A DNA stretch of 64,000 nt from JAAUTG01 sp964458705 (GTDB lineage: Bacteria; Bacteroidota; Bacteroidia; Chitinophagales; Saprospiraceae): contig CAYWKD010000001.1 in the NCBI GenBank assembly GCA_964458705.1, positions 62,001 through 126,000 on the forward strand. Reading direction: 5' to 3'. A program made the translations under genes and the position numbers. Position 1 is the stretch's first letter; every line of letters starts with the position of its first letter. Positions 17,030-25,655 of the stretch are shown here, in pieces. The notes below the pieces were generated by a model, which ran no database searches, had not been told where the DNA came from, and was given only the letters and a program-made list of their open reading frames with translations.

Positions 17030-18082
17030 ATGAAGTTTGATAACGATTTATTTTTAAGAGCAGTGAGCGGCGACGTGGTAGAACGTCCGCCAGTTTGGTT
17101 GATGCGGCAAGCGGGAAGAACCCTGCCAGGCTATCGAAAGATTAGAAAAGAAGTCGCTAACTTTAAGGAATTAGTTAAGACTCCAGATTTGGTCGCTGAG
17201 GCAACTATCGAACCTCTCGACTTACTTGGCGTAGATGCCGCTATTCTTTTTTCTGATATTTTAGTTATTCCTGAAGCAATGGGTTTGGAATACAACCTGA
17301 TTGAAAAGAAAGGACCTCAATTTCCTAAAACCGTACAGTCATCTTCTAATGTTGAGGCTTTGATTGAAGGGCGAGTAGCAGCCGAGCGACTTCAATACGT
17401 TTATGATGCCATTGATATTACTAAGAAGGCTATAAATAACAGAGTACCATTATTAGGATTTGCTGGTGCGCCCTGGACTATTTTTGCTTACATGGTCGAG
17501 GGCGCAGGTAGTAAGACCTTCTCTAAACCTAAACGGTTACTTTACCAAAATCCTAAATTAGCTCACTCACTACTAGATAAAATTACCACAACTACTATTG
17601 CCTATTTGAAAGAAAAAATTAAGCATGGTGTCGATTTAGTACAGGTGTTTGATTCTTGGGCTGGAATACTTACGCCTGAACATTATGCTACTTTTGCTTT
17701 GCCATATATTCAAAAAATTTGTAACGCCATACAAGAAGTGCCTGTAACTGTATTCGCAAAAGGTGCATGGTTCGCAATGGAATCCATAGGAAAGTTGGAT
17801 TGTCAAGTGGTAGGCGTAGATTGGAACATAACGCCCCAGCAAGCAAGAAACTGGGTTGGGGATCAAAAGGTATTACAAGGAAATCTTGACCCTTGCCAAC
17901 TTTATGGTACAACTAATCAAGTGGAAGTAGCTACTCGAAATATGCTATCTGAATTTAAAGAAAAACACATAGCCAATTTAGGGCATGGTGTTTATCCTGA
18001 TACACCACTTGAGTCTATACAATGCTTCGTTTCAACCGTCAAAGCATTCCGATATGAAGCGGCTGTATCTGAGGTAGTTTAA
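17030..18082 (+). CDS. hemE: Uroporphyrinogen decarboxylase
   Basis: Converts uroporphyrinogen III to coproporphyrinogen III in haem synthesis. The 350-aa TIM-barrel protein carries RPPVWLMRQAGRTLPGYRKIR with the substrate-binding arginines, the catalytic Asp in ILFSDILVIPEAMG, GFAGAPWTIFAYMVEG and the C-terminal GNLDP and NLGHGVYPDTP blocks. Length is normal. It is alone: other hem genes are not adjacent, and its stop is 1 bp from the stop of the convergent hydrolase gene, leaving no room for a terminator between them. Confidence 0.96.
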   Translation: MKFDNDLFLRAVSGDVVERPPVWLMRQAGRTLPGYRKIRKEVANFKELVKTPDLVAEATIEPLDLLGVDAAILFSDILVIPEAMGLEYNLIEKKGPQFPKTVQSSSNVEALIEGRVAAERLQYVYDAIDITKKAINNRVPLLGFAGAPWTIFAYMVEGAGSKTFSKPKRLLYQNPKLAHSLLDKITTTTIAYLKEKIKHGVDLVQVFDSWAGILTPEHYATFALPYIQKICNAIQEVPVTVFAKGAWFAMESIGKLDCQVVGVDWNITPQQARNWVGDQKVLQGNLDPCQLYGTTNQVEVATRNMLSEFKEKHIANLGHGVYPDTPLESIQCFVSTVKAFRYEAAVSEVV

Positions 18083-18083
18083 A

Positions 18084-19112
18084 TTATTGATACCACTTTT
18101 CTAGTACCTCCTCACCCAGCTTACCTTGCGGAGTGTAATCTCTATACCTTCTGCTGCTTGGATCAGGGGCTTGTGGAAACCACTTCCATAGAAAACCCCC
18201 ATGCCACCAATCTTTTTCCCAAAATGTTTCAAAAAGTGCATTATAGGCATTGGCCTGCCCTTGTTCATTGATCTCAAAATTTTTCATATTTTTTTCCAAC
18301 TCCCAAGTGTTGTAAGCACAACCATCTGCACTAAGATAACCAAACTCTGTAAAGAGAACAGGGCGATCGTATTTGGACTGAACCTGCTCAATTTTCTTTG
18401 TAATAGGCTTCCATGCTTTTTTGAGTTTATGAACAGCTGGCGTTTTATCATCTATCAATGGAAAGTAAGCATTAATGCCAATGTAGTCTAGTTCATCCCA
18501 GAAAGTAACTAGTGGGTACTCATCCCAATTGGCAGCATAAACGAGCTTTCCTGTAAATTGAGTTCGTACTTTTTTAATTAATGATCGCCAAAATTCAGGG
18601 CGCTTTTGTACACTAATTTTAAATTCTGTCCCAATACAAAGTAGCTCTATTTTCTTTTCTTGAGCCATCGAAGCCATCATCAATATGTAGGCTTCATATC
18701 CTTTTTCCCAGTTCTTCCACTCATCATCTGTTTTAAAATCCATATCGCCTGTCCAGCTTCCTCGTATCCAAACTTGAGGTTTTAGCATTACCTTGAGTCC
18801 TGCTTCATGCGCTAGTCTCACCGTTTCTTCGCAGCCCTCTTTGCCTTCACCCCACCATTGTCCTTCATTGTTAAAATACACCTTCGATTCTCCCGAGCGT
18901 GAAAAACCATAGGGTACTACTGCTATCCAGTCTGCTCCTACTGTTTGAATGATTGGCATTGGATTTGTTCGAAATGGATCACGAGGCGCAACCAATGTCA
19001 ATCCTTCTACTTCTTTTTTGGCACTATAAGAAATGTTTTTACTTGATATAGATTGACCATAATAGAATGATAAGATCACTGTAAGTAAAAAGAAAAAAGA
19101 CAATATTTTCAT
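18084..19112 (-). CDS. Secreted TIM-barrel glycoside hydrolase, GH113-like
   Basis: A 342-aa protein with a signal peptide or N-terminal anchor (MKILSFFFLLTVILSFYYG). The barrel has WIAVVPYGFSR, a WWGEGKEG stretch, LCIGTEFK with a likely acid/base glutamate, and VLFTEFGYLSADG with a likely nucleophile glutamate, the pattern of GH113 beta-mannanase-like enzymes. It ends HGGFLWKWFP. The frame is open to 19154, but the ATG at 19112 starts exactly at the signal peptide. The substrate (a mannan or another beta-glycan) is inferred from the family only. Confidence 0.8.
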   Translation of the reverse strand: MKILSFFFLLTVILSFYYGQSISSKNISYSAKKEVEGLTLVAPRDPFRTNPMPIIQTVGADWIAVVPYGFSRSGESKVYFNNEGQWWGEGKEGCEETVRLAHEAGLKVMLKPQVWIRGSWTGDMDFKTDDEWKNWEKGYEAYILMMASMAQEKKIELLCIGTEFKISVQKRPEFWRSLIKKVRTQFTGKLVYAANWDEYPLVTFWDELDYIGINAYFPLIDDKTPAVHKLKKAWKPITKKIEQVQSKYDRPVLFTEFGYLSADGCAYNTWELEKNMKNFEINEQGQANAYNALFETFWEKDWWHGGFLWKWFPQAPDPSSRRYRDYTPQGKLGEEVLEKWYQ

Positions 19113-19239
19113 ATGGTTCAAGTGCTGATTACAAATTTGGCAATATAAAATCATTTACAACAAGTCAAATTGAAAACGCTTGAATAATCACAATATTTTA
19201 TTGAATGAATTACAAAAAAATCTAAAAAACATTAAAATA

Positions 19240-19271
19240 TTTGCAAGGTAAGTGCATTCGTTTTACATTTG
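19240..19271 (+). promoter_or_regulatory. Consensus Bacteroidota promoter for the tRNA-like gene
   Basis: TTTG at 19240-19243, a 20-nt spacer and TACATTTG at 19264-19271 give a perfect fit to the TTTG-N19-21-TAnnTTTG vegetative promoter of the phylum. Transcription should begin near 19278, leaving a leader of about 58 nt before the mature tRNA-like sequence. The leader carries GAAAGGA and, just before the tRNA, its complement TCCTTTC. Confidence 0.7.
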
Positions 19272-19335
19272 TATTAACGAAAGGAGATAAATATTAAAGA
19301 ATTAGCAAAAGAGTCTTCTATTTCCTTTCAAATAC

Positions 19336-19444
19336 TGTGAGGTGATGAAATTGGCAGACATGCCCTCCTGTCTCGAGGGTGGAGATCACGGAAAAAAGCC
19401 TAGTGCCTAACCGCTCCGTGGAGGTTCGAATCCTTCCCTTACAG
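19336..19444 (+). tRNA. Class-II tRNA-like gene with expanded variable region, apparent anticodon GTC
   Basis: A cloverleaf can be drawn by hand. Acceptor TGTGAGG (19336-19342) pairs with CCTTACA (19437-19443). U8-G9 are followed by a 3-bp D stem ATG/CAT with a leucine-type loop AAATTGGCAGA. Anticodon stem CCCTC/GAGGG closes the loop CTGTCTC (19368-19374). T stem GGAGG/CCTTC encloses TTCGAAT, discriminator G, no encoded CCA. The odd parts are the 40-nt region between anticodon and T stems (19380-19419, versus about 12-20 nt in normal Leu/Ser tRNAs; it can fold through GGAG/CTCC and CGG/CCG), an anticodon that reads GTC by position, and a T instead of a purine at position 37. Identity is therefore unassigned. 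A consensus promoter supports expression. Confidence 0.65.
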
Positions 19445-19548
19445 CAACTTTTGAAACGTTAAACAAATAAACTAGAAGTGAATTTAGAGGTATCTGCCTG
19501 TCACTAAATATGTTTTGATTTATTGGAAAGGAAATATTTATCGATCGA

Positions 19549-20481
19549 TTAAGTATTCAATCCTCTTCCTTCTTTCTGAATTCTACCATCCTTAATCAGT
19601 TGCTTCATTAGGCGGTCTAAAATACCATTAATGAAATCTTTACTTTTATCAGTACTGTAAAGTTTTGATATTTCAACATATTCATTCAAGGTTACTTTAG
19701 TGGGAATTGTTGGAAAATCAAGCAGTTCAGAAAGCGCCATTTTCAAGAGAATCATATCAACAACTGCAACGCGTTCTGCATCCCAGTTCTTCAAAACAGG
19801 CTCAATGAGGTTAAGTAATGTTTGATCGTCGTAATGGACTGTTCTGAGTAGTTCATCTCCAAAACCGATTGTTTCGTCATTTGGGGCATAGTCGTCCAAC
19901 AATGTTTCATCGGAGGGTAAAGCACGTATGATTTTTTTGATCGTTCCGATTACTATTGATTTATCATCTACCCAAAGTGGATAGTGATCTTCAATTAGAT
20001 CATTATACAGTTCGCTTTTAGTACAAAATCTAAAAAGGTCAAGAAGTATATCTCGGTGTATTTCATCGTCATTTCCTTCCGTTGATAGATAGGTTTGATA
20101 TTCTTTGGTCTTTGAAAATTCTACATAAATACTTCGACTATTATCGCGCTGTAATTTTTCAGGTAGTTTTAAGGTGTGAACTTTGTCGTTGAATTGTTGA
20201 TTGCTAGCAAGGGATACTAACAGTGGGTTTTCTGCCAACTTAGGACTAAACATTTTGTCCTTCTCAGTAGGTCTTAGTTTAGCTTTTCTTGAAGCAGCAT
20301 CTTGTTTGGCATACTGAACGATTCTTAGGTACTGAAGTAAGCTAAAGAAAAAAAGCTCATAAGAGTTACCCACTATTTTATGGTAGTGCTTTGATAAGTC
20401 AGTAAGTGCTAGCTTAGAATCCTGACTCTGCATGTAAAGTAACTGCATCACTTTGATGCGTACGTTGCGTCTGCTCAACAT
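19549..20481 (-). CDS. nusB: Transcription antitermination factor NusB, long Bacteroidota form
   Basis: RNA-binding factor that, with NusE/S10, promotes antitermination on rRNA operons. The 310-aa protein starts MLSRRNVRIKVMQLLYM and ends with the NusB core (NWDAERVAVVDMILLKMALSELLDFPTIPTKVTLNEYVEISK, then FINGILDRLMKQL). About 150 extra residues in the amino half separate the first helix from the core, a form common in Bacteroidota, whereas E. coli NusB has about 139 aa. It is followed by the tRNA-like gene on the other strand. Confidence 0.9.
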   Translation of the reverse strand: MLSRRNVRIKVMQLLYMQSQDSKLALTDLSKHYHKIVGNSYELFFFSLLQYLRIVQYAKQDAASRKAKLRPTEKDKMFSPKLAENPLLVSLASNQQFNDKVHTLKLPEKLQRDNSRSIYVEFSKTKEYQTYLSTEGNDDEIHRDILLDLFRFCTKSELYNDLIEDHYPLWVDDKSIVIGTIKKIIRALPSDETLLDDYAPNDETIGFGDELLRTVHYDDQTLLNLIEPVLKNWDAERVAVVDMILLKMALSELLDFPTIPTKVTLNEYVEISKLYSTDKSKDFINGILDRLMKQLIKDGRIQKEGRGLNT

Positions 20482-20592
20482 AGATATAAAGACCTCATTT
20501 GCTTACCACAAAGAAAGTAGATTTCTACTAGAAAATGGTTGTAACGTATCTTTATTTTTAGGTTAAGTAATTTTCAGGAATAGAGAAACTAT

Positions 20593-20631
20593 AAAAAAAT
20601 GGTAAGCAATCATCAATTTGCCTACCATTTT
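20593..20631 (-). terminator. Intrinsic terminator of the Spy-like T9SS gene
   Basis: Read on the minus strand, AAAATGGTAGGCAA pairs with TTGCTTACCATTTT over 14 bp with one A-C mismatch, and is followed by a run of seven T. It lies 18 bp after the stop at 20649 and separates that gene from nusB. Confidence 0.85.
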
Positions 20632-20648
20632 CAGGATTGCTCTAAGAA

Positions 20649-21791
20649 TTACTGAGCAATCAGTACTTTCTGTACGACTCTGCCTTTTGCATCACTCAAA
20701 GTGAAGTAATAAGCCCCACTCTTTAGATTACTTACATTTACATTGGCAGAATAAATACCAGTTGCTTTTCGCTCGTTCACAATATTTTGAATAATATTTC
20801 CTCTATCATCCTGAATATCAATTCTTACAGTACCTGCTTGCTTGATTTCATACTTCAATGTTACTACTCCCGAAGATGGGTTTGGATAAGTAGCTATAGT
20901 ATTCAATGTACCAATACTTACGTCTTCATTCACCTGCTGAGGATCTAGTAATAAAAAATGTGCTGCTTTAGGTAAAGGACCCATCGCACGTCGCTCTTGA
21001 TGTCTTGCTCTATGTCGTCTCCCTCTTTCAGCATCCTGAATTTCCTCAGTATCCTCATCCTCAATTTCTTCAACGAACTGTTCTCTTATTACTTTTCTGT
21101 CCTCTTGCCATTGCTTGCGTTGATCTTCTATTTCTTCCATTAGTGATTTAATATCCTCTTTATACTTTTCAACCAAGCCTTTTAATGTTTCTACTTCAGC
21201 AGGTCTTTCGCTACGCACTTCTCTATCTCTTCTAGGTCTGTCACCATTAGCTCGCTGCTGCATCATTGCTTGTTTCTTCGCTTTAAAGAAAGTCCGCAGC
21301 TCGGCAATTGTAGCTTTGTCCTCTTCGCTCAAAATAACTTCTAACTTAGCTCTTTGTGTTAAAAGAACAGGCTTAATGTTTTCCTTATGATAAGCCTTTA
21401 ATGCCGTTTTTAAACCTTGGCGATCTATATTTTTGCGACGCCCCCTTTCTGCTTTTAATGCTTCCAATTCTTCTAGTTGCTCGTTTGTCAACACTGCTTC
21501 TATCTCTTCTCTAATAGTCTTACGTAATGCTTTGTGAGCTGCTATTTTTGCTTCTCGTGTATCAAATACTTGAGTGCGTAGTGCCTCTACTTGAGGTTTA
21601 TAGTTCTCGACGATAGCTTCCAGTTGTGTCTTTTGCTCGTCTGTTAAATCAAGTTCCGTAGATAGATGCTCTACTATACGCTCAATAGGTGGATGTTGTA
21701 TTCTTCCATGTCCATGTCTAGGCTGTGCGACAGCTAGTTGAGTCGCTACCAATAAAATAATTGCCAAAAGGCTGAACTTCATGCGTTTCAT
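20649..21791 (-). CDS. Exported Spy/CpxP-like helical protein with T9SS type A sorting domain
   Basis: A 380-aa protein with a signal peptide (about residues 1-22, ending AVAQ). A long, charged, helical region follows with repeated LTxxQ-type units (LDLTDEQKTQLEAI, VLTNEQLEELEALKAE, LSEEDKATIAELRTFF), as in Spy/CpxP periplasmic chaperones. The last 85 residues (YPNPSSGVVTLKYEI ... LKSGAYYFTL ... VVQKVLIAQ) are a type IX secretion C-terminal sorting domain, so it is probably delivered to the cell surface or medium. The combination suggests a surface stress or metal-binding protein, but no function can be read directly. An ATG at codon 4 is an alternative start. The 298 bp upstream show nothing definite. 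Confidence 0.85.
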   Translation of the reverse strand: MKRMKFSLLAIILLVATQLAVAQPRHGHGRIQHPPIERIVEHLSTELDLTDEQKTQLEAIVENYKPQVEALRTQVFDTREAKIAAHKALRKTIREEIEAVLTNEQLEELEALKAERGRRKNIDRQGLKTALKAYHKENIKPVLLTQRAKLEVILSEEDKATIAELRTFFKAKKQAMMQQRANGDRPRRDREVRSERPAEVETLKGLVEKYKEDIKSLMEEIEDQRKQWQEDRKVIREQFVEEIEDEDTEEIQDAERGRRHRARHQERRAMGPLPKAAHFLLLDPQQVNEDVSIGTLNTIATYPNPSSGVVTLKYEIKQAGTVRIDIQDDRGNIIQNIVNERKATGIYSANVNVSNLKSGAYYFTLSDAKGRVVQKVLIAQ

Positions 21792-22089
21792 AATTTAATA
21801 TTTGTTGTGAGGAATAATTTTCACTTGTTAGACTACTCCAAACTGCTATTTTTTCCATTGTTAAGAAACTTTAACTTTTTCTATTTAATCGTATTTGAAA
21901 AAGAAGATTGAATCCTGATTCACAGTAAATATTAAGCAGAACTAATATTGAAAATTTAGAAAATAGACAGGTTTAGATGTTTATTCATTTAAATGCTTAA
22001 TGATACAATAGCGGTCTAATTTATCTGATCTAAATTAACATCAAAACAAATTTAAGATTGTTTTATTCAAAAAACGGAAAGCGACTAAA

Positions 22090-23403
22090 ATGAAAATCTT
22101 ACACTTCTTCGGGGTATTATTCCTCATAACTCAAGTTTCTGTCGCACAAGTTGACACACTGTTCTTGTGCGATCCTAGTGATGTTCTTCAACTTAATGCC
22201 CCTGCGAATCGTGCAGGATACAAGTGGAATCCATCTAGTAGTCTTGATAACCCTACGATACACAATCCAACTGCTTTTCCTGTACACAACACGCTTTATG
22301 TAGCTGAAATAATTGATGATTTGCTAGAGGATAATCTTATTAAAAACCCCGATTTTGAACTCGGTAATACAGGCTTTGAAAGCGATTACCCTTACTCAGA
22401 ACGCATATTTACACAGGGACTCTACGGAGTAACAACAAGTGCTAAAGAACTTAATGGTATTTTTTTTAGCGACTGTCCCGATCACACTAGTGGAGATGGG
22501 CTAATGATGGTAGTCGATGGCTCACCAATTGAGGGCGAGCAAGTTTGGTGTCAAGTTGTTGAGGTAAAACCCAACACAAAATACGCTTTCTCCACTTGGC
22601 TGGCATCAGTACTTGATGGTAATCCTGCCGAGTTACAATTTTTCATCAATGGAGCGCCACTGGGTTTTACATTCAAGGCAGTAGAAGAAGTTTGCCAATG
22701 GCGACAGTTTTACCAATTGTGGCAATCAGGAGATACCACGAAAGCAGAAATATGTATTATCAATAAAAATACTGATCCTAATGGCAATGACTTTGCATTG
22801 GATGATTTTCTCTTCTTCGAAATTAAAGATATTATTTATGATAGCACGATGGTGATTATAAAAGGTGTAAACATAAAAGCATCTGTATTACGCTCACCGG
22901 ATTGTGGAATTGCGAATGGCGAAATTATTATTAATCCGACAGGTGTAAGCGCACAACTTTCTTACTCCATTGATGGCAGTATTTTTCAAAATAAAGCAAC
23001 AATTGAAAAAGTTAGCGCAGGAACGTATGATATCTCAGTGAGAGAGCAAACCTCAGCTATTTCAGACTTCAATACTTGCATTTATGATACGACTATCATA
23101 GTCAGTCAGAATCACTGCCCTATCTATATTCCAAACGCCATAAGAAGGAGTAGTGCTAGAAATGGATTATTTAAATTAGCTCCTCATCCAGACTTTGTAG
23201 GAACGTTCCTCTCTTTATCCATTTTTGACAGATGGGGTGGATTAGTGTATCAAACCAACGATCATGACACCATATTAGCAGGATGGAACGGACAAACAAA
23301 AGCGCAAACCAACCTTGAAACAGGTGTTTATAGCTACATATTAAAAGTGAGTTATCCCAATGGAGAAATCAAACAGTTAACAGGAGATGTAACTTTATTT
23401 TGA
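22090..23403 (+). CDS. Secreted protein with T9SS type B (CHU_C) sorting domain
   Basis: A 437-aa exported protein. Signal peptide at residues 1-19 (ending VSVAQ). The amino half has text such as LIKNPDFELGNTGF and WLASVLDGNPAELQFFING, which looks like a carbohydrate-binding-type jelly-roll domain. The middle has a SprB-like repeat unit (PTGVSAQLSYSIDGSIFQ ... AGTYDISVRE). The last 90 residues (IYIPNAIRRSS, LSIFDRWGGLVYQT, GWNG, GVYSYILKVSYPNGE, TGDVTLF) form the gliding-motility-associated C-terminal domain. Probably a surface adhesin. Divergent from the Spy-like gene. Confidence 0.87.
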   Translation: MKILHFFGVLFLITQVSVAQVDTLFLCDPSDVLQLNAPANRAGYKWNPSSSLDNPTIHNPTAFPVHNTLYVAEIIDDLLEDNLIKNPDFELGNTGFESDYPYSERIFTQGLYGVTTSAKELNGIFFSDCPDHTSGDGLMMVVDGSPIEGEQVWCQVVEVKPNTKYAFSTWLASVLDGNPAELQFFINGAPLGFTFKAVEEVCQWRQFYQLWQSGDTTKAEICIINKNTDPNGNDFALDDFLFFEIKDIIYDSTMVIIKGVNIKASVLRSPDCGIANGEIIINPTGVSAQLSYSIDGSIFQNKATIEKVSAGTYDISVREQTSAISDFNTCIYDTTIIVSQNHCPIYIPNAIRRSSARNGLFKLAPHPDFVGTFLSLSIFDRWGGLVYQTNDHDTILAGWNGQTKAQTNLETGVYSYILKVSYPNGEIKQLTGDVTLF

Positions 23404-23562
23404 TGGCTTAAGCCTTAAAATCAGAAACAGCACACATAATTCCAAACCAATTATATCAACAAACGTTAATATTTGTAGAGTGGCATTCATGTAAGTCTAG
23501 TGATGAAATGAAACCATTCAATTAACAAATATTTAATTATTCATAAAAAAATCAGACCAACT

Positions 23563-24195
23563 ATGGCTTTTCAACTTCCAGATTTACCCTACGAATTCTC
23601 AGCGTTAGAACCACATATTGATACACGTACAATGAAAATACATCATGGTAAGCACCATGCAGGTTACACCAATAAATTGAACGCTGCTATCGAAGGTACA
23701 CCATTAGCTGATATGAAAATTGAGGCTATCTTATCAGAGGTATCTAAGCATTCCGCAGGTGTTCGTAACAATGGAGGCGGTTTTTATAATCACGCTTTAT
23801 TTTGGAGCGTACTAGCACCAGCTAGCTCAAGCGAATACAACGAGCGATTGAATATCTACAAAGCAATTGAACGAGATTTTGGAGGCTTGGAGGAATTCAA
23901 AAGCAAATTCAAAGCTGCCGCTACTGGTCAGTTTGGCTCTGGATGGGCATGGCTTTGCGTAGATAAAGCAGATAATTTATTCATCTGTTCTACACCAAAT
24001 CAAGATAATCCTTTGATGGATGTAAATGATTTTAATGGTACACCAATACTAGGCTTGGATGTTTGGGAACATGCTTATTATTTGAACTACCAAAATAGAC
24101 GTGACGATTACGTTGATTCATTCTTTAATATCATCAACTGGCAAGCTGTATCTAAGCGTTTTAATGACGCCAACAGTGGAGCTTCTAACTTGTAA
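23563..24195 (+). CDS. Superoxide dismutase, Mn-type by signature
   Basis: Dismutates superoxide in the cytoplasm. The 210-aa protein has the four metal ligands in HHGKHHAGY, YNHALFW, and DVWEHAYYLNYQNRR. The residues that separate Mn from Fe enzymes read as Mn: glycine in NNGGGFYNHALFW and glutamine in TPNQDNPLMD, as in E. coli SodA. It is a single-gene unit with a stem-loop just after the stop. No signal peptide is present. Confidence 0.95.
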   Translation: MAFQLPDLPYEFSALEPHIDTRTMKIHHGKHHAGYTNKLNAAIEGTPLADMKIEAILSEVSKHSAGVRNNGGGFYNHALFWSVLAPASSSEYNERLNIYKAIERDFGGLEEFKSKFKAAATGQFGSGWAWLCVDKADNLFICSTPNQDNPLMDVNDFNGTPILGLDVWEHAYYLNYQNRRDDYVDSFFNIINWQAVSKRFNDANSGASNL

Positions 24196-24206
24196 ATATT
24201 GACGGA

Positions 24207-24241
24207 AAGGCTTTTGAAGTGCTCAAAACTTTAAAAGCCTT
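24207..24241. terminator. Terminator-like hairpin between convergent sod and folC
   Basis: AAGGCTTTTGAAGT (24207-24220) pairs with ACTTTAAAAGCCTT (24228-24241) over 14 bp with one G-T pair and a 7-nt loop. It begins 11 bp after the dismutase stop and ends 20 bp before the folC stop, so it could serve both strands, although flanking T-runs are weak. Confidence 0.7.
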
Positions 24242-24261
24242 ATCCACTGACAGCTAAATAC

Positions 24262-25545
24262 TTAAATTACTTCCGCCACAACAAAAATACTCCCTCCGAC
24301 ATAAATCAAATCTTTACTGCTTGCACTTACCTTAGCAGCTTCCAAAGCTAATGGCACAGAAGAGTGCACAGTTCCCACGAGATTATATTCAAGGGCTTCC
24401 TTTTGCAAAACTTTGGCATCTAATCCGCGAGGAATATCTGCCTTAGCAAAATAATAAACAGCATCTTTAGGAAAATAAGGTAGCATTTTACTCAAGTCTT
24501 TATCATTGACAATACCTAGCACTATGTGCAAATTTTCGTAAGGAGTCTGATTGAGTTGTTCGATAGAAAATTGGATACCCGCTTCATTATGTGCGCTGTC
24601 ACAAACAATGGTAGGCGTTCGAGACAATATTTGCCAACGACCAATGAATTTAGTGAGCTGTTGTATATTTTCAAGTCCAAATCTTAGTCGCTTTTCTGAG
24701 ATTTCATAAGGCAATAGCTCAATGGCTTGAAGGGTAGTTTGCAGATTATACTGCTGATAGTTGGCAGATAGTTGCGTTTGTAATTTTTTATACTTCAGTT
24801 CATTATTCTTATAAACATCAAAATCCATACCATCAAAGCCTACCAAAATTGGAACTGCTTCAAAATGGTCGCTAGCGAAATAAATAGGTGCATTCTTTTC
24901 AGTAGCAGTCCTTGTAAAAATATCAACAACTGCTGCTTGCCGTTCGCCAATCACAACAGGCGTATTGGCTTTTATTATTCCTGCTTTTGAGCTTGCAATA
25001 ATTGGTAGTGTATTGCCCAAAATATTCTGATGATCGTAACTAATATTCGTAATAATACTCAACATGGGCTGCACAATATTCGTTGAATCATAAATTCCTC
25101 CAAGCCCTGTTTCGATGATGGCAATATCCACCTTTGCTTGAGCGAAGTATTCAAATGCCATTGCTACTGTAATCTCAAAAAATGAAGGTTGAATATGTTC
25201 CCAACTGCTTTTGTGTTTTTCAACAAAGTCAATCACAAAGTCTTGAGTAACTAATTGTCCATTTATCTTAATTCGCTCCCTGAAATCTCTATAGTGAGGT
25301 GAGGTGTAAAGTCCTACTTTCATGCCATGAGCTTGCAAAATGGAAGCCAAAATATGAGAAGTAGAACCCTTTCCATTGGTTCCCGCAATATGAATAGTAG
25401 GATAATCATTCTGCGGCTGTCCTAGACGATCACAGAGCAATCGAATATTGGTTAGGTCTTTTTTAAATGCACTTTTGCCAACTCGCTGAAACATCGGTAG
25501 TTGGTGAAACAAAAAATCAATCGTTTGCTGATATGTCATTGCCAA
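24262..25545 (-). CDS. folC: Bifunctional dihydrofolate/folylpolyglutamate synthase
   Basis: Adds glutamate to dihydropteroate and to folates, with ATP. The 427-aa Mur-ligase-type enzyme has P-loop HIAGTNGKGSTSH near residue 55, YTSPHYRDFRERI, the ETGLGGIYDSTN block, ITNISYDHQNILG, and the C-terminal-domain entry FIGRWQILSRTPTIVCDSAHNEAG. Full length. The start could be codon 1 or the ATG at codon 3. It is 110 bp downstream of the TolA/TonB-like gene on the same strand. Confidence 0.94.
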   Translation of the reverse strand: MAMTYQQTIDFLFHQLPMFQRVGKSAFKKDLTNIRLLCDRLGQPQNDYPTIHIAGTNGKGSTSHILASILQAHGMKVGLYTSPHYRDFRERIKINGQLVTQDFVIDFVEKHKSSWEHIQPSFFEITVAMAFEYFAQAKVDIAIIETGLGGIYDSTNIVQPMLSIITNISYDHQNILGNTLPIIASSKAGIIKANTPVVIGERQAAVVDIFTRTATEKNAPIYFASDHFEAVPILVGFDGMDFDVYKNNELKYKKLQTQLSANYQQYNLQTTLQAIELLPYEISEKRLRFGLENIQQLTKFIGRWQILSRTPTIVCDSAHNEAGIQFSIEQLNQTPYENLHIVLGIVNDKDLSKMLPYFPKDAVYYFAKADIPRGLDAKVLQKEALEYNLVGTVHSSVPLALEAAKVSASSKDLIYVGGSIFVVAEVI

Positions 25546-25655
25546 ATATAATTACTAAAAAAGCAGAACTGAGTAGTCTTCTCAATTCTGCTGATATTAT
25601 TTTTAGTTATTGGGACAAGGGGACTAGTAGCTTAAAATCCTTCTACGTACGAATT

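Noticed and set aside
19336..19444. Selenocysteine tRNA or tmRNA
   Set aside because: A tRNA-Sec needs an 8-bp acceptor stem and TCA anticodon; neither is present. The sequence is far too short for tmRNA and has no tag frame.
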